In this document: positions 32,101 through 42,505 of the stretch, in pieces
How the letters are laid out: each line of letters begins with the position of its first letter
Position numbering within the stretch: the stretch's first letter is position 1
NCBI RefSeq assembly: GCF_001640025.1
Contig: NC_031674.1
Coordinates: forward strand, 310,001 to 374,000
Source of the DNA: Sugiyamaella lignohabitans
Lineage: Eukaryota > Ascomycota > Dipodascomycetes > Dipodascales > Trichomonascaceae
DNA length: 64,000 nt
Direction: 5' to 3'
Program-made: the position numbers and the translations under genes
Notes under the pieces: model-generated
What the model was told of the DNA's origin: nothing
Seen by the model: only the letters and a program-made list of their open reading frames with translations
Database searches by the model: none

Positions 32101-35100
32101 GAAAGAAAAAGATAGGGGTCTTGATGATGACGTCAAATCTAATTTTGTCTGGACTCTCGATCTGATTCGCCTGATTCATTGCCAATTGTCTAGCTCTATC
32201 GTACAAACCTTTCATTTGAAGTAGCCTAGAAGCAAATCCAATTATACGGGATAACGGCTTTTCAATCACATTTACCCTGAGCGACCCAAGTCTGAAATAA
32301 ATAGAAGAGTTGTACGAAAGGTCCTTTCGACTTCTATCAAAAGTCTCATATCTGAAGTCGGCTAGCTCATCACCTTCAATACTTATAAGCTGGTTAAGGT
32401 TTGAATCACTTGGAATTTGGGTTTCGCCTGTATCATCTTGAAGAGAAAAGCCTCCAATACGCGAATGAATATTCATAGTCTCGCCAAATAGTCTGACAGA
32501 CACTAGCGCACTATCAAGCTTTAATGTACCCAGTTGTAGGCCCTCATCATTCAGAATTAAAATAATGCTCCTTAAGTCCACTCGAACATCAATGCTACCT
32601 TGGCCGGCTGGGGCAACAGATTCTTGTGGAGAGTCTTGTCCGGCTGCCGGCTCAACGTCTTCGATTCGTGGGCTATCACTCGCTTCTGCCTCTTCCGGAT
32701 TAGTAAATGTAGTAATAATAAAGTCGAGAAGAGTTAAGAATGTTTTTGGTTCAACCACAAACCGGATGGTAGACATTGAGACCTCGACAATCTGGTCTGA
32801 TGGCTCTTCCCCAGTCTTTTTGATAATAGGAAGCTTGATTCTGCGGTATTTTACTTTGAAAAGATCAGACGTAGAGTCTCCCGAATTACTCGAAGATACA
32901 ATCTGCCGCAATTCAGAGGGACACTTAGTATCGATGTAATCTTCAATACGCAAGCTACCCAATGTGACATCAGCAGTCATCTCCAACGATCTGAAACAAT
33001 ATTCAAGTTCAAATTGCTCCATAACCATATCCACGAGTGGTGATTGTTCAAGTGTAGAATCATCTATACAACGGTGCAGTGAAAGTTCTACTTTGTCAAT
33101 CTTGAACACGAAAACAAAGATATTTTGGCTCTCGCTAGTAGCATTCGCTTGAATAGAACTGGCAACGGTTGAGGACCCTATATCAGCTGTTGATGTCGAT
33201 GTGACGCTCTGGGCATCACTAGTTTCACCATCGGGCTCTTTGTCCTCATCAGAGTCAAAACCATAGTCATGCTCTACAGCAGCGGGTCGAGAGAAAATCT
33301 CAGATGGAGGCAAAGCTGGATCTGGGTCAGATAAATCTTCGATGTCTTCGTCGTCATCAAAGTTGAAGTTTGGAATACTCTTGTCAATGATTTGCATCAT
33401 AAGCTTATACTTTGCGTCAGACATTGATGCAGAAAACAATGGCAAGTGGCCAGTTACCTTGAACTTAGTTAAGCTATAAGCCTCAGGTAAAATGGAGATC
33501 TCTACCAAGAAGTCCATGTTAATTCTATCAATAACGTGGGCTGGGTTTTCGCTGTTTTCTTGATGCAATTGTTTCATAGTATCTCGCACATTGTTGCCAA
33601 GGAGAATCTGCGTGTCGTGAAATTGAAGTTTAAACTTGTCATACATCAGAGATTCGAGTCTTTCCCAATCTCTTTCTTTGTATTGATGGCTCTTCTTCTT
33701 TTTAATTTCATCAAGAAGCTCACTGGGTGCAAGCTCACTTAGCAGACTTATATGACCAGCGTCGATAATAACACAGGGTGATTTCCAACTGGTGACATCC
33801 AGTGGAATCACAATCAAAGGAGCCTGCAAATCAAGCTTGACGTTGGCAGTCTTGTGCTCTTGCAATGCATATTCAAGACCGATTCGAGTCTGATTCCGAA
33901 TTCCTTCTACAGTAGCTCCAGCAGCATTAATAATGGCACCGATAGTTTCAAGGTGCGTTTTGGGAGGTTTGAAAAATCGGGCCACACGTTCGAGAAAGTG
34001 TGCATTATAGAAAATTGTGATACTCTTTGTTTTCACATGCAATGAAGAGTCGGCGCTCTCATCGAGAGGATTTTTCTCAAATGACAGCCAGAAAAATGCA
34101 TCTTCTGAACTTTCACCAGAATTTCCAGAGGTAACAGCTGATTCTGATTCTGTTGATGGCGTGCTATCATGACTATCGACGTTGTGATGGGTATGGTCAT
34201 CTTCATGGGATAGAGGTTTGACGGTTACGATCTGCTTAAACAGTGTTCCTTCACTCTTGTCATCAACTCTGAATTCTTGCAAGCTAATACTGGTTAAGAA
34301 AGAGGTTGGCCTTTGTAAAAACTGCGCCTTGAAACCATTGAAATACACAGCTGCAACATCGTGGGACGCCCCGTGAGGATCGTTTCTAATAGTGAAACTA
34401 CCAGACTCGAGAGCCGTCTCTACTTCTAGAGTTATTTGATTCTGTGGGACAGTGACGGACTTTTCCACAGCAGCCTTTTCATCCCACTCAATAACATCGT
34501 ACAGCTCTTTTCGCTGTTCTTCAGTCATAGTGACTTCGTCATCTCCATTTGAAGCTTGATTAGCATTTTTGGCACCACCTCCCCAAATCCATGAAGTCCA
34601 GCTTGCTGCAGGCGCTGCTGAGCCAGAATCTGACTGTGAAGTACCACCGAGGATTGTTCTCTTCTTTTCTTCTTTGACCTTAGCTTGTTCTTTCCTCAGC
34701 TCAGCCTTTGCCAGAGATCGATAAAACTTGATATCCTCGAAGCTAAGATCAAATTCAAGTTGTTTGAACTCCGCCTGCTCATCTGGGTTTGATAGCGTAC
34801 CAGGGGGAGAGCTCTTTGTCCGTAATTTATACAGGTCAATGTATCGTCTTCTAATTTGCAACCTCATAGTGAGATAGTCCCAGTTCCAGGGCTTGTTCTT
34901 TTCATGAATATGACTACGAACTGCCTCAGCAGCGTACTTGAACCATGCCTTTGGATCTTCTTTAACACTAACAGTTGGTCTAAATCGCTTGAATTCCTTC
35001 GAATTCATATAAAGTCTAAACAAATCTGCAGTCCACAAAGCATCCCTATATTGATCGCTATCGAATACAAAGCCCAGTTCGTCAAAAATGAGCTGAACCT

Positions 35101-36206
35101 TAGACTTTGGTTGTGAGTCGCTCGGGAACTTGTTAAGTGTGATTCTACCAATACCAGATACAGGCTTTAAAATGTATTGGTTTCGCTCTGCCTTTTCTTT
35201 GGAAATAATCATAGTTCGGAAGTTGTCCAACATTTTCTCTCCAGACTCGTCATCCGAAGTTCGTCGAATCGAGTCTGAATCTGTGTTCCAGTAAATAGCT
35301 AATGAATTGAGTTTCGCCAGCTTTCTTGTGACATGAGTAATGCTTTGAATGAACTTGGGATTCCATTCGTCGTCTGTTGAAAGGGCAGACAACTCCTCCA
35401 GGGTGAATCCCAAGGAAAATGGATGACCAGGGACACTAGTCTGGTCCTCGTACCGAATATGAATGTTGCGAATCGTGATCTGCAAATTCTCAATTGTTTT
35501 GTTAATCAAACTCTCTGTAAAGCTTTGATTCTTTTGAACATCTTGCTGAGAGTATCCTTGAGACGGTGTGGACTTCTCCAACAGCTCTAGCCGCTCCAAA
35601 CGCTCCTTCTTGAGCTCTTGTTCACGTCTGGACTCTTCCTCAGGGTCATAGTCTTCGTCTAATCTGGGCTCAGCAAGTAGAAAAACATCTTGAATAACTA
35701 CTTTGACTGGTTGATTCTTTAAATTCGACCACGGAATCTGTAACACCAGCTCGCCTAAATGACCCTCCAACACATTCAGTGGGAGTTTGAACTTATCCAG
35801 TGCCTACTCAGTTAGTATTTTAATCATATATGAATATTTAAAGCCTGTTCTGTCGTCCTCATGACCCCCATAACTTCTCATTATAGAAGGTCCTTAGGGT
35901 CCGAATTAAAAATCCAGTTCAAAGACCAGTCATCAGAGGCGCCAGTCCACTCAAACACCTGCCACGTACCTCTTGCTTTAATTGTAAATTCTTCAACTTG
36001 ACATCACCTCCCCAGATACCAATATTTAATTGGTTCGGATCAAAGTTCTTGACCTAATTGTAGTTAGTACCCAGCCAATTGTATTCTTGTCATGTTCTCC
36101 TGTTATGGTTGTCTGTATAAGGGGCGTGCCATGTTGGGCTACCATCTCTACTCACATAAGAACCTAGAACCCTGTTCAGGATCGAGGCCACAATTGACTC
36201 TAACAT
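26117..36206 (-). CDS. VPS13: VPS13, bridge-like lipid-transfer protein, five exons
   Basis: Giant rod protein that moves lipids at organelle contact sites (vacuole-mitochondria, ER, prospore membrane). Exons in coding order: 36156-36206, 35970-36053, 29151-35803, 28670-29084 and 26117-28621. Donors are GTGAGT, GTACGT, GTAAGT and GTAAGT; acceptors follow CTAAC at 7-10 nt. Introns are 102, 166, 66 and 48 nt and every junction is in phase, giving 3,235 residues (S. cerevisiae 3,144). The N-terminus [17 protein letters not shown] then [18 protein letters not shown] is the Chorein_N domain. The long middle is the repeating-beta-groove rod. The VAB/SHR-BD region starts about residue 1900 ([14 protein letters not shown]), and the ATG2-C-like and PH-like ends include [20 protein letters not shown]. 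Ordinary codon use. Confidence 0.97.
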
Positions 36207-37194
36207 GATTAAATGCGCAAAATAGTATGAAGTCAATTGCTATTGGAATTGACCCACTATTTAAAGTTTGCGAACAATTCCTGAGGCAATGGTTCCATGT
36301 AGGATGATTGCTGATCTCAGCAAGGCACCGCAATTTAATATGCACCCTGGATTCGTATCTCCCTACGCCTCTGCAGAGTGAGGAGCTTCACGATATCCTC
36401 AGCCGCATCAAAGCCTCATATTCTGTGGCTGGTACTTAGATTAGTATAGAGTATGCTTAATATCCGTGTTTTTTGGAGCTCTGAGTACTATAATTATAAA
36501 CTGATTATTTTTTCTGCTGCCTGAATTATGACAGTTTTCCAAATGTATTACCCGTGGTGTGCCAGAAATAGGGTTAATAAAAAAACACCATCACGTGACT
36601 TTGAGTTATCGGCGGTCAAGCAAATTTAAAGCCGGTTCCGAATATGACTATAACGGTCGGAGGTGGATCCGGCTGCAAAACAGTCGAAACTAATCTACGG
36701 AGTTCGCATCAAATTCTAATCAGATACTGATTTACTGATTAGAGGTCCAGGGAGGAAACCGCGTGAGAAACAGCCAGTTGGAGGTTAATACAGTAGATCT
36801 GGGTCGTAGATTGAAACAGAAATGTGAGTAAAAACGAATGATATATATAGCATTGGTATATCCAAGTTATACGGTGAAATGGCCATTGATTTGTAAAGCT
36901 GGAAGTTCACCCAGATGTGTTTGTTCTATATTTTTAGAAAATCATTATTCGAAAGCTTTTGGGGGTATTGATAATTGTGGTATATAGAAAAAGAAGACTG
37001 GAATGTAGCGAGAGAAGCTTTAGTGATATAAGGCTAAGTTCCAGCTGAAAAAGTCAAAAGTCTGGCTATTGTAGCGGGGTCAAATCTGGGTGCTATCTTA
37101 GTGGCGAGAGCTGTATGAAATTTCAAGGGAAGTACAAATACTAACAAATAGTAAAGAGCATAAAAACAGAAGTTGTTGACATATAGCAGAAAAG
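36207..37194. other. Divergent promoter region VPS13 / PIM1
   Basis: About 990 bp, AT-rich. The only clear motif is TCACGTGAC at 36591-36599 (CACGTG E-box, Cbf1 type). No GC repeat and no supported gene. Confidence 0.55.
36591..36599. promoter_or_regulatory. CACGTG E-box in VPS13/PIM1 divergent promoter
   Basis: TCACGTGAC, a nearly palindromic Cbf1-type site, about 385 bp from VPS13 and 600 bp from PIM1. Target uncertain. Confidence 0.3.
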
Positions 37195-40100
37195 ATGCTG
37201 TCTTCATTGAAGACGACTGGTCGTGCCAGGCGAGGGGCAGATAGACTGATTTGTCAGATTCAGAATGCACGTCAGTGTCGGAGCTACCATGGTCTTCCAA
37301 GAATTAATAAGAGTATAGTTGACACCAGAGGAGTTTTACTTTCTGGTTCTCATCGTGAAAGAGATAGCAGTCGTATCTTTGCAACCGGCATATCTCAAGT
37401 TCCAAGATTCACTACTGCACAGTTTTCGACAAGTCGGTTTGTGTTGAACAATAGTACTGGAAATGGTGATGGAAGTAATGGAAAGAATGACGACTTACAA
37501 AAAGTCAATAATGATCAGATTAATGAAAGCAAAGAAAAAGAATTGGAAAAAGAAAAAGAACAGGAGAATTCAGTAGAGTCAAGCTCTTCCGGAACAGGCT
37601 CGGAAGACACTGCCGCGTCACAAACTTCTGGTAAGAAGAAGAGTACGACTTCTGAAACAAGCAAGAGATCTAGAAGGTCGTTATCACCCAAGGTATCAGA
37701 GTCAGAGTCTGCTACTGAAGCAGCTGCCCCAACACCACTTCGTAAAGCTGTTAAACCATCTCCATCAGCTGCCTCGATTCTATTTGCTGACAGCAACACT
37801 GCCAACAGCCAAGGATCCAGCGATAGTAGTAGTGGCGGTAATAATAGTAATAATGCTAGTGAGAATGGTAATGCCAAGAAACAGCCTATCTCTCCTCTCA
37901 AACAGGTACTTCCTGTGGTGTTATCGCATCGACCAGTATTTCCCGGATTGGCTGTTCATTGTAACTCAACAGATGAGACATTTATCGCAGCTATCGACGC
38001 TTTAGAGAAAACCAAATCCTGGGACAGAACAGTTGTAGCATTTTTAAGAAAGCCTGTAGAGGATGAAGAGCCAACTGTCAAGAGCTCATCCAGCGGCACA
38101 ATGACAGGGTCTGTTGGCCCAAGTGCATCTCATTCTACCACTACTCAGCTTATGACCAATGTCGAAGAAGCTTACTCGGTCGGCTGTGTTTGTCGTGTAG
38201 AGACTATCGAGGTGACTGCATCAGATGGTAAGCTCATTTTCAACTCGTCACTTTTCCCTCTATACAGAGTTCGAGCTGGTGAGCTTACTGAGCCTGTCAA
38301 GGATGCTCCTGTTATTCGTCAAAGTGCAGCTATTCTTGATGCTGATACTGGCCTCGATGTCACCAGTTTTGACAAGGCTGCTGAGGAGCCCAATAATGGA
38401 TCAAGTGAAGAATCAGTTGGTTCGAATGGCAGTACTGATGGCAGTGCCACTTCAGAACCAGCAGTCAAGCCATCTGACATAGTCAATGTTCATTGGATGA
38501 AGGGTATCACTGCTGTGTCTGACGAACCATATGCTGTTGATGATCGAGCAATTCAGGAACTGTGTTTCAAGATTATCGATGTGTTGTACTCGATTTCAAA
38601 CACCAGCTACCCTCTTAAAGTACAGGTTGAGAAGTTTTCTAAGCTTGTACGACGCTCACCAGGAGAGGATTTCCAGAAACCCGATTTCCTGGCCGATTTC
38701 TGTGCTGCTTTATGTTCTGGAGACAAGGAAATCCAGGCTATTTTGGAGACTGCTAATATCAAAACCAGGCTCGAAGCCAGTTTGGATCTGCTAAATAGAG
38801 AACTGCTATCTATTAAAATGCACGAGAAGATATCCAAGGCTATTGCTGAACAGACAGCTCAGCGCCAAAGAGAGTTTATTCTTCAAGAGCAATACAAGTA
38901 TATCAAAAAGGAACTTGGTATGGACGATGAAAAGGGAAAGCTGGCTCAAAAGTTCTTGGAGCGTGCTGATGCTCTTGCTATGCCCGAAGAAGTCCGTAAG
39001 GTGTTTGATGAAGAGCTGGCCAAGTTTAGAGGATTAGAAAGTACCGCTGGTGAGTACAGCACTGTCAAGTCATATCTTGACTGGCTCGTGTCTCTGCCAT
39101 GGGGCAAATTCTCTACTGATAAGTTTGATCTCAATGCTGCCAAGAAGTTGTTGGATGACCAGCATTTCGGTTTAAAGGAAGTAAAGGACCGTATTCTAGA
39201 ATTCATTGCAGTTGCCAAACTTAGTGGATCAGTCGATGGTAAGATTCTTTGTTTCGCAGGTCCTCCTGGTGTGGGTAAGACATCAGTAGCTCGATCCATT
39301 GCCGAGGCACTGAACAGAAAGTTTGACCGATTCAGTGTGGGTGGTTTATATGACGCTTCAGAAATCAAGGGTCACCGTCGTACATACGTAGCAGCATTGC
39401 CAGGAAAAATCATTCAAGCATTGAAGAAGTGTGAGACTCAGAACCCAGTGATTCTCATTGACGAAATCGACAAAGTCGGTACCAGCAGTGTTCACGGCGA
39501 CCCATCAGCAGCTCTATTAGAAGTTCTGGATCCTGAACAGAACAAGAACTTTCAAGATATCTACCTCGACGTGCCAGTTGATATTTCCAAAATCCTGTTC
39601 ATCTGTACTGCCAACACCCTCGACACTCTGCCCCAACCTCTAAAAGACAGAATGGAGATTATCCACATCCCAGGTTACGTCAATTCTGAGAAGGTTTCTA
39701 TTGCCGAAGGATATCTCACCCCCAGCTTGCGCAAGAAGTCGGGTCTGGAGAATGTCGATATCAAGCTTTCGTCCGATGCTCTGCTGAAGCTCGTCACTTC
39801 ATACACCAGAGAAAGCGGTGTCAGAGGACTAAACAAGATCCTCGAGAAAATCTATCGCAAGGTCGCATACAATGTTGTCATTGAAAAGGAAAAGGACACT
39901 CCTCCCATCGCATCTGCATCAGAGTCAGCCGCTGAGGCTGCTGCTACCGAGACTGCTTCGGAAAGTAAAGATGCAGTTGCAGACCAGCCTAAATCCGAGA
40001 CAGTGGTCACAGCAGATGCCAAAGAAGTTGCACCAGAACCAATTGACCCTGAACTGCTGAAGGACTATCATCTCGAGATCAATGTGGACGACCTCACCAA

Positions 40101-40866
40101 GTACGTAGGAGCTCCACTCTACAACACAGTCCGACTCTACGAAAAATTCCCTCCTGGTGTGACCATGGGCTTAGCATACACCCCTCTTGGCGGTGTACCT
40201 TTATTCGTCGAGACAGTACTACAACAACCTTTAGATCCTAAATCGACACCCAAACTGACCAGAACAGGCCATCTCGGCGAGGTGATGAACGAATCATCGT
40301 CAATTGCATACTCATTCAGCAGAATGTACATGGTCAAGCGATTCCTGGGCAACCGATTCCTCGATCACGCTGTACTCCACACACATTTCCCCGAAGGTGC
40401 TGTTAAGAAAGACGGACCATCTGCCGGTATTGCAATGGCCACAAGTCTTATCTCGTTGGCCTTAAACAAGCCTGTCAACCCCGACGTTTGCATGACTGGT
40501 GAAATAACCCTCACCGGCAAGGTTCTCCAAATTGGCGGTTTAAGAGAAAAGTCTGCTGCTGCCAAAGCTGCTGGATCTAAAATCATTGTTTTCCCTAAAG
40601 ACAACATGGCCGAATGGGAAGACCTCCCCGAGATGATCCGTGAAGGACTAACTCCCATGCCAGTTTCATGGTACGACGAGGTATTCGACATCGCCTTCGG
40701 CCAAGTCGACCAGGCCGAAATCGAGTCCATGTGGAGCAAAGAGCTTGCTACCAAAGACGTCGACAACTCGACCCTCGGTCGCAACGACGACGCCGGATTC
40801 ACCCCACCACCCCCGCCACCACCATCTAACCGGTCTCCATCACTCCGAGCCTCCTCCCCCTACTAG
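37195..40866 (+). CDS. PIM1: Mitochondrial Lon protease
   Basis: ATP-dependent matrix protease that degrades damaged proteins and supports mtDNA maintenance. 1,223 residues. An Arg-rich presequence is followed by a low-complexity Ser/Glu/Asn region (about 85-230). The Lon N domain (VLPVVLSHRPVFPGLAVH from about 240) is interrupted by Ser-rich inserts. Walker A GPPGVGKTS is near 688, Walker B ILIDEIDKVG near 752, then the arginine-finger region. A 50-residue Ala/Glu insert (about 901-952) separates AAA+ and protease domains. The catalytic pair Ser1076 (KDGPSAG) and Lys1119 (GGLREKS) are 43 residues apart, as in E. coli Lon. A proline tail ends the protein. The conserved Leu in IAEALNRKF is encoded by CTG. 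Confidence 0.98.
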   Translation: MLSSLKTTGRARRGADRLICQIQNARQCRSYHGLPRINKSIVDTRGVLLSGSHRERDSSRIFATGISQVPRFTTAQFSTSRFVLNNSTGNGDGSNGKNDDLQKVNNDQINESKEKELEKEKEQENSVESSSSGTGSEDTAASQTSGKKKSTTSETSKRSRRSLSPKVSESESATEAAAPTPLRKAVKPSPSAASILFADSNTANSQGSSDSSSGGNNSNNASENGNAKKQPISPLKQVLPVVLSHRPVFPGLAVHCNSTDETFIAAIDALEKTKSWDRTVVAFLRKPVEDEEPTVKSSSSGTMTGSVGPSASHSTTTQLMTNVEEAYSVGCVCRVETIEVTASDGKLIFNSSLFPLYRVRAGELTEPVKDAPVIRQSAAILDADTGLDVTSFDKAAEEPNNGSSEESVGSNGSTDGSATSEPAVKPSDIVNVHWMKGITAVSDEPYAVDDRAIQELCFKIIDVLYSISNTSYPLKVQVEKFSKLVRRSPGEDFQKPDFLADFCAALCSGDKEIQAILETANIKTRLEASLDLLNRELLSIKMHEKISKAIAEQTAQRQREFILQEQYKYIKKELGMDDEKGKLAQKFLERADALAMPEEVRKVFDEELAKFRGLESTAGEYSTVKSYLDWLVSLPWGKFSTDKFDLNAAKKLLDDQHFGLKEVKDRILEFIAVAKLSGSVDGKILCFAGPPGVGKTSVARSIAEALNRKFDRFSVGGLYDASEIKGHRRTYVAALPGKIIQALKKCETQNPVILIDEIDKVGTSSVHGDPSAALLEVLDPEQNKNFQDIYLDVPVDISKILFICTANTLDTLPQPLKDRMEIIHIPGYVNSEKVSIAEGYLTPSLRKKSGLENVDIKLSSDALLKLVTSYTRESGVRGLNKILEKIYRKVAYNVVIEKEKDTPPIASASESAAEAAATETASESKDAVADQPKSETVVTADAKEVAPEPIDPELLKDYHLEINVDDLTKYVGAPLYNTVRLYEKFPPGVTMGLAYTPLGGVPLFVETVLQQPLDPKSTPKLTRTGHLGEVMNESSSIAYSFSRMYMVKRFLGNRFLDHAVLHTHFPEGAVKKDGPSAGIAMATSLISLALNKPVNPDVCMTGEITLTGKVLQIGGLREKSAAAKAAGSKIIVFPKDNMAEWEDLPEMIREGLTPMPVSWYDEVFDIAFGQVDQAEIESMWSKELATKDVDNSTLGRNDDAGFTPPPPPPPSNRSPSLRASSPY

Positions 40867-40928
40867 TAACCACCCTACAACGCTAGAAACTTGTGTACAT
40901 AATAAAAATCATCCACTACCCCCTTACG

Positions 40929-40988
40929 AACTCCTGCGAAGCAGGAGCAACCAGGGTCTGGGGCGGCGGAGCTGCAGACGCCGGAGCC
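40929..40988 (-). repeat. Decayed GC double-hairpin repeat, solo unit
   Basis: Reversed unit. Hairpin II version b (CTCCTGC-GAA-GCAGGAG) and CAACCAGGGTCTGGGGC are intact, but the hairpin I side is broken by an insertion and the end reads GACGCCGGAGCC. Lies 60 nt after PIM1 and within 125 nt of the next start codon. Confidence 0.8.
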
Positions 40989-41111
40989 AGACCCCCAGCC
41001 TCCTCCAACTTCACCACAGCCCCCTGCAGCCGTGCGCCCCTGCATCGTCGATGTTGACGCCAGCTGTCGAACTGGCGGCTGACCTGTTTCACTTTGGAAT
41101 TGGCATTGACA

Positions 41112-42278
41112 ATGGCTGACGAGGATAGGACTATTGAAGCTGATACGGTAAGTACACTGGTCAACTCGCCACCTGTGAACACGTACGGGTTAGAATGGGA
41201 GGGGAAGGGGGGTTTGCCTCCGGCGGCTGGGGCTCCGCCCCAGACCCTGGTTGCTCCTCTCGCTTCGCTCGAGTCGTTTCGTCGGGGTTTCAGCAGGTTT
41301 GGGGGTCGTGGGTGTTGAAGGGGAAGTGAATTGGGGCGATTGGATGTTGGTGCTAACGTGTAGACACCGCTTTTTGCGGAACCAGCCAGTGCTCCGGCGT
41401 CAAAGGCCGCTGCTGCTAGTTCAATGGGCTCTCAGGCATATGCTCCTCCGGATTTCGAGTCCAGTGGCAGTGGGGCGTATAATGTCAGTGGTAGTATGGC
41501 ATCTGCTGGACCAGGTAACCCACTTTTGGGCTCTGGTAATAAGACAGGAAGCATTTTCTCGTTTGATTTCTATCAATGGTACTTTAATGTCGATACTCCA
41601 GTGGTTTTGTACCGCTGTTTACTGGCATTGAATCCGTTTAATAATACTCCATTTATCGATAGTGAGGCCGATCTCAATGTTGGTTCACCTGCTGGTCTGA
41701 TTGCTGGTGGTGATGGAAATCCTGATTTGTATGGTCCATTCTGGCTATGTACAACAGTTATTTTCGTGCTGTTTTTTGCCAGTACTCTTACAGGACTGCT
41801 GTTCACAGCCTGGCAAGGTGGAAAATACGATTATAAGTTCGATCTATTAACCGGTGCTGCTGGTTTGATGTACGGTTATACTTTTGTGATTCCAACAGGT
41901 CTCTGGCTGATTGTTCGCTATTTGAACATTTCGCCCTCTACTACATTGCTGCAATTGATCAGTTTATACGGATATTCCAATGTGACATGGATCCCTGTGG
42001 CCATTTTGAGCATCTCACCGCTACTAGGAACACCTACCCTGTCCAATGTGATTAGATGGATAATGATAGCACTTGGATTCACACTAAGTGGCTCATTCAT
42101 TGGCAAGAATGTATACCGGGCATTAATCCCCAGTCAGCAGTCCGACAGTTTTGTCATCGACAGAAAACCAGCACTTTCCGTTCTGATCGGTGTCATCGCA
42201 CTTCATATGGGACTGTCATTTGCTGTCAAGATCTTGTTTTTTGGCACAGTTACGGCTCCACCACCACCAACGAACTAG
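41112..42278 (+). CDS. Yip1-domain family Golgi/ER membrane protein, spliced
   Basis: Rab-interacting multi-span protein of the early secretory pathway. Exon 1 is 41112-41147 (MADEDRTIEADT). The donor is GTAAGT and the intron 41148-41363 is 216 nt with GCTAAC 6 nt before GTGTAG. Exon 2 is 41364-42278; total is 316 residues. The cytosolic N-terminus ends in FSFDFYQWYFNVDT. Five membrane segments follow, introduced by the family motif DLYGPFW (about residues 140-146). FYQ..F.VDT together with DLYGPFW resembles the YIPF1/2 branch of animals and yeast Yip4/Yip5 more than Yip1 itself. The intron holds a GC repeat unit. The start is supported by the donor immediately downstream and by the acidic N-terminus. 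Confidence 0.88.
41216..41276 (+). repeat. GC double-hairpin repeat inside an intron
   Basis: Solo unit, same orientation as the Yip gene, in its only intron. Hairpin I loop TCC, hairpin II version a. The conserved tail TTTCGTCGGGGTTTCAGC follows to about 41294. Clear of both splice sites and of the branch site at about 41352. Confidence 0.95.
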
Positions 42279-42436
42279 CCAGTCCCCTAGAAGCTAACAT
42301 GAGTCAGCTCGCACGAGGGGTTGTGCGTGGAGCGTCAATTGACATGTAAATGCCATCTTTACGAGTCAAAGTATACCTTATTTATATTATATTATATATA
42401 ACACAATTTCTTATATAGCAGGACCCTTTCCCCGCG

Positions 42437-42492
42437 CAGCTCGCGAAGCGAGCACAACGGGGTCTGGGGCAGCGCCCCAGCCGCCGGAGGCA
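42437..42492 (-). repeat. GC double-hairpin repeat, solo unit, hairpin II version c
   Basis: Reversed unit between convergent genes. Read on the minus strand, hairpin I is CTGGGGC-GCT-GCCCCAG and hairpin II is the perfect GCTCGC-TTC-GCGAGC, a third stem sequence. Ends 13 nt from the YVC1 stop codon. Confidence 0.9.
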
Positions 42493-42505
42493 ATGTGGCG
42501 CCCCC

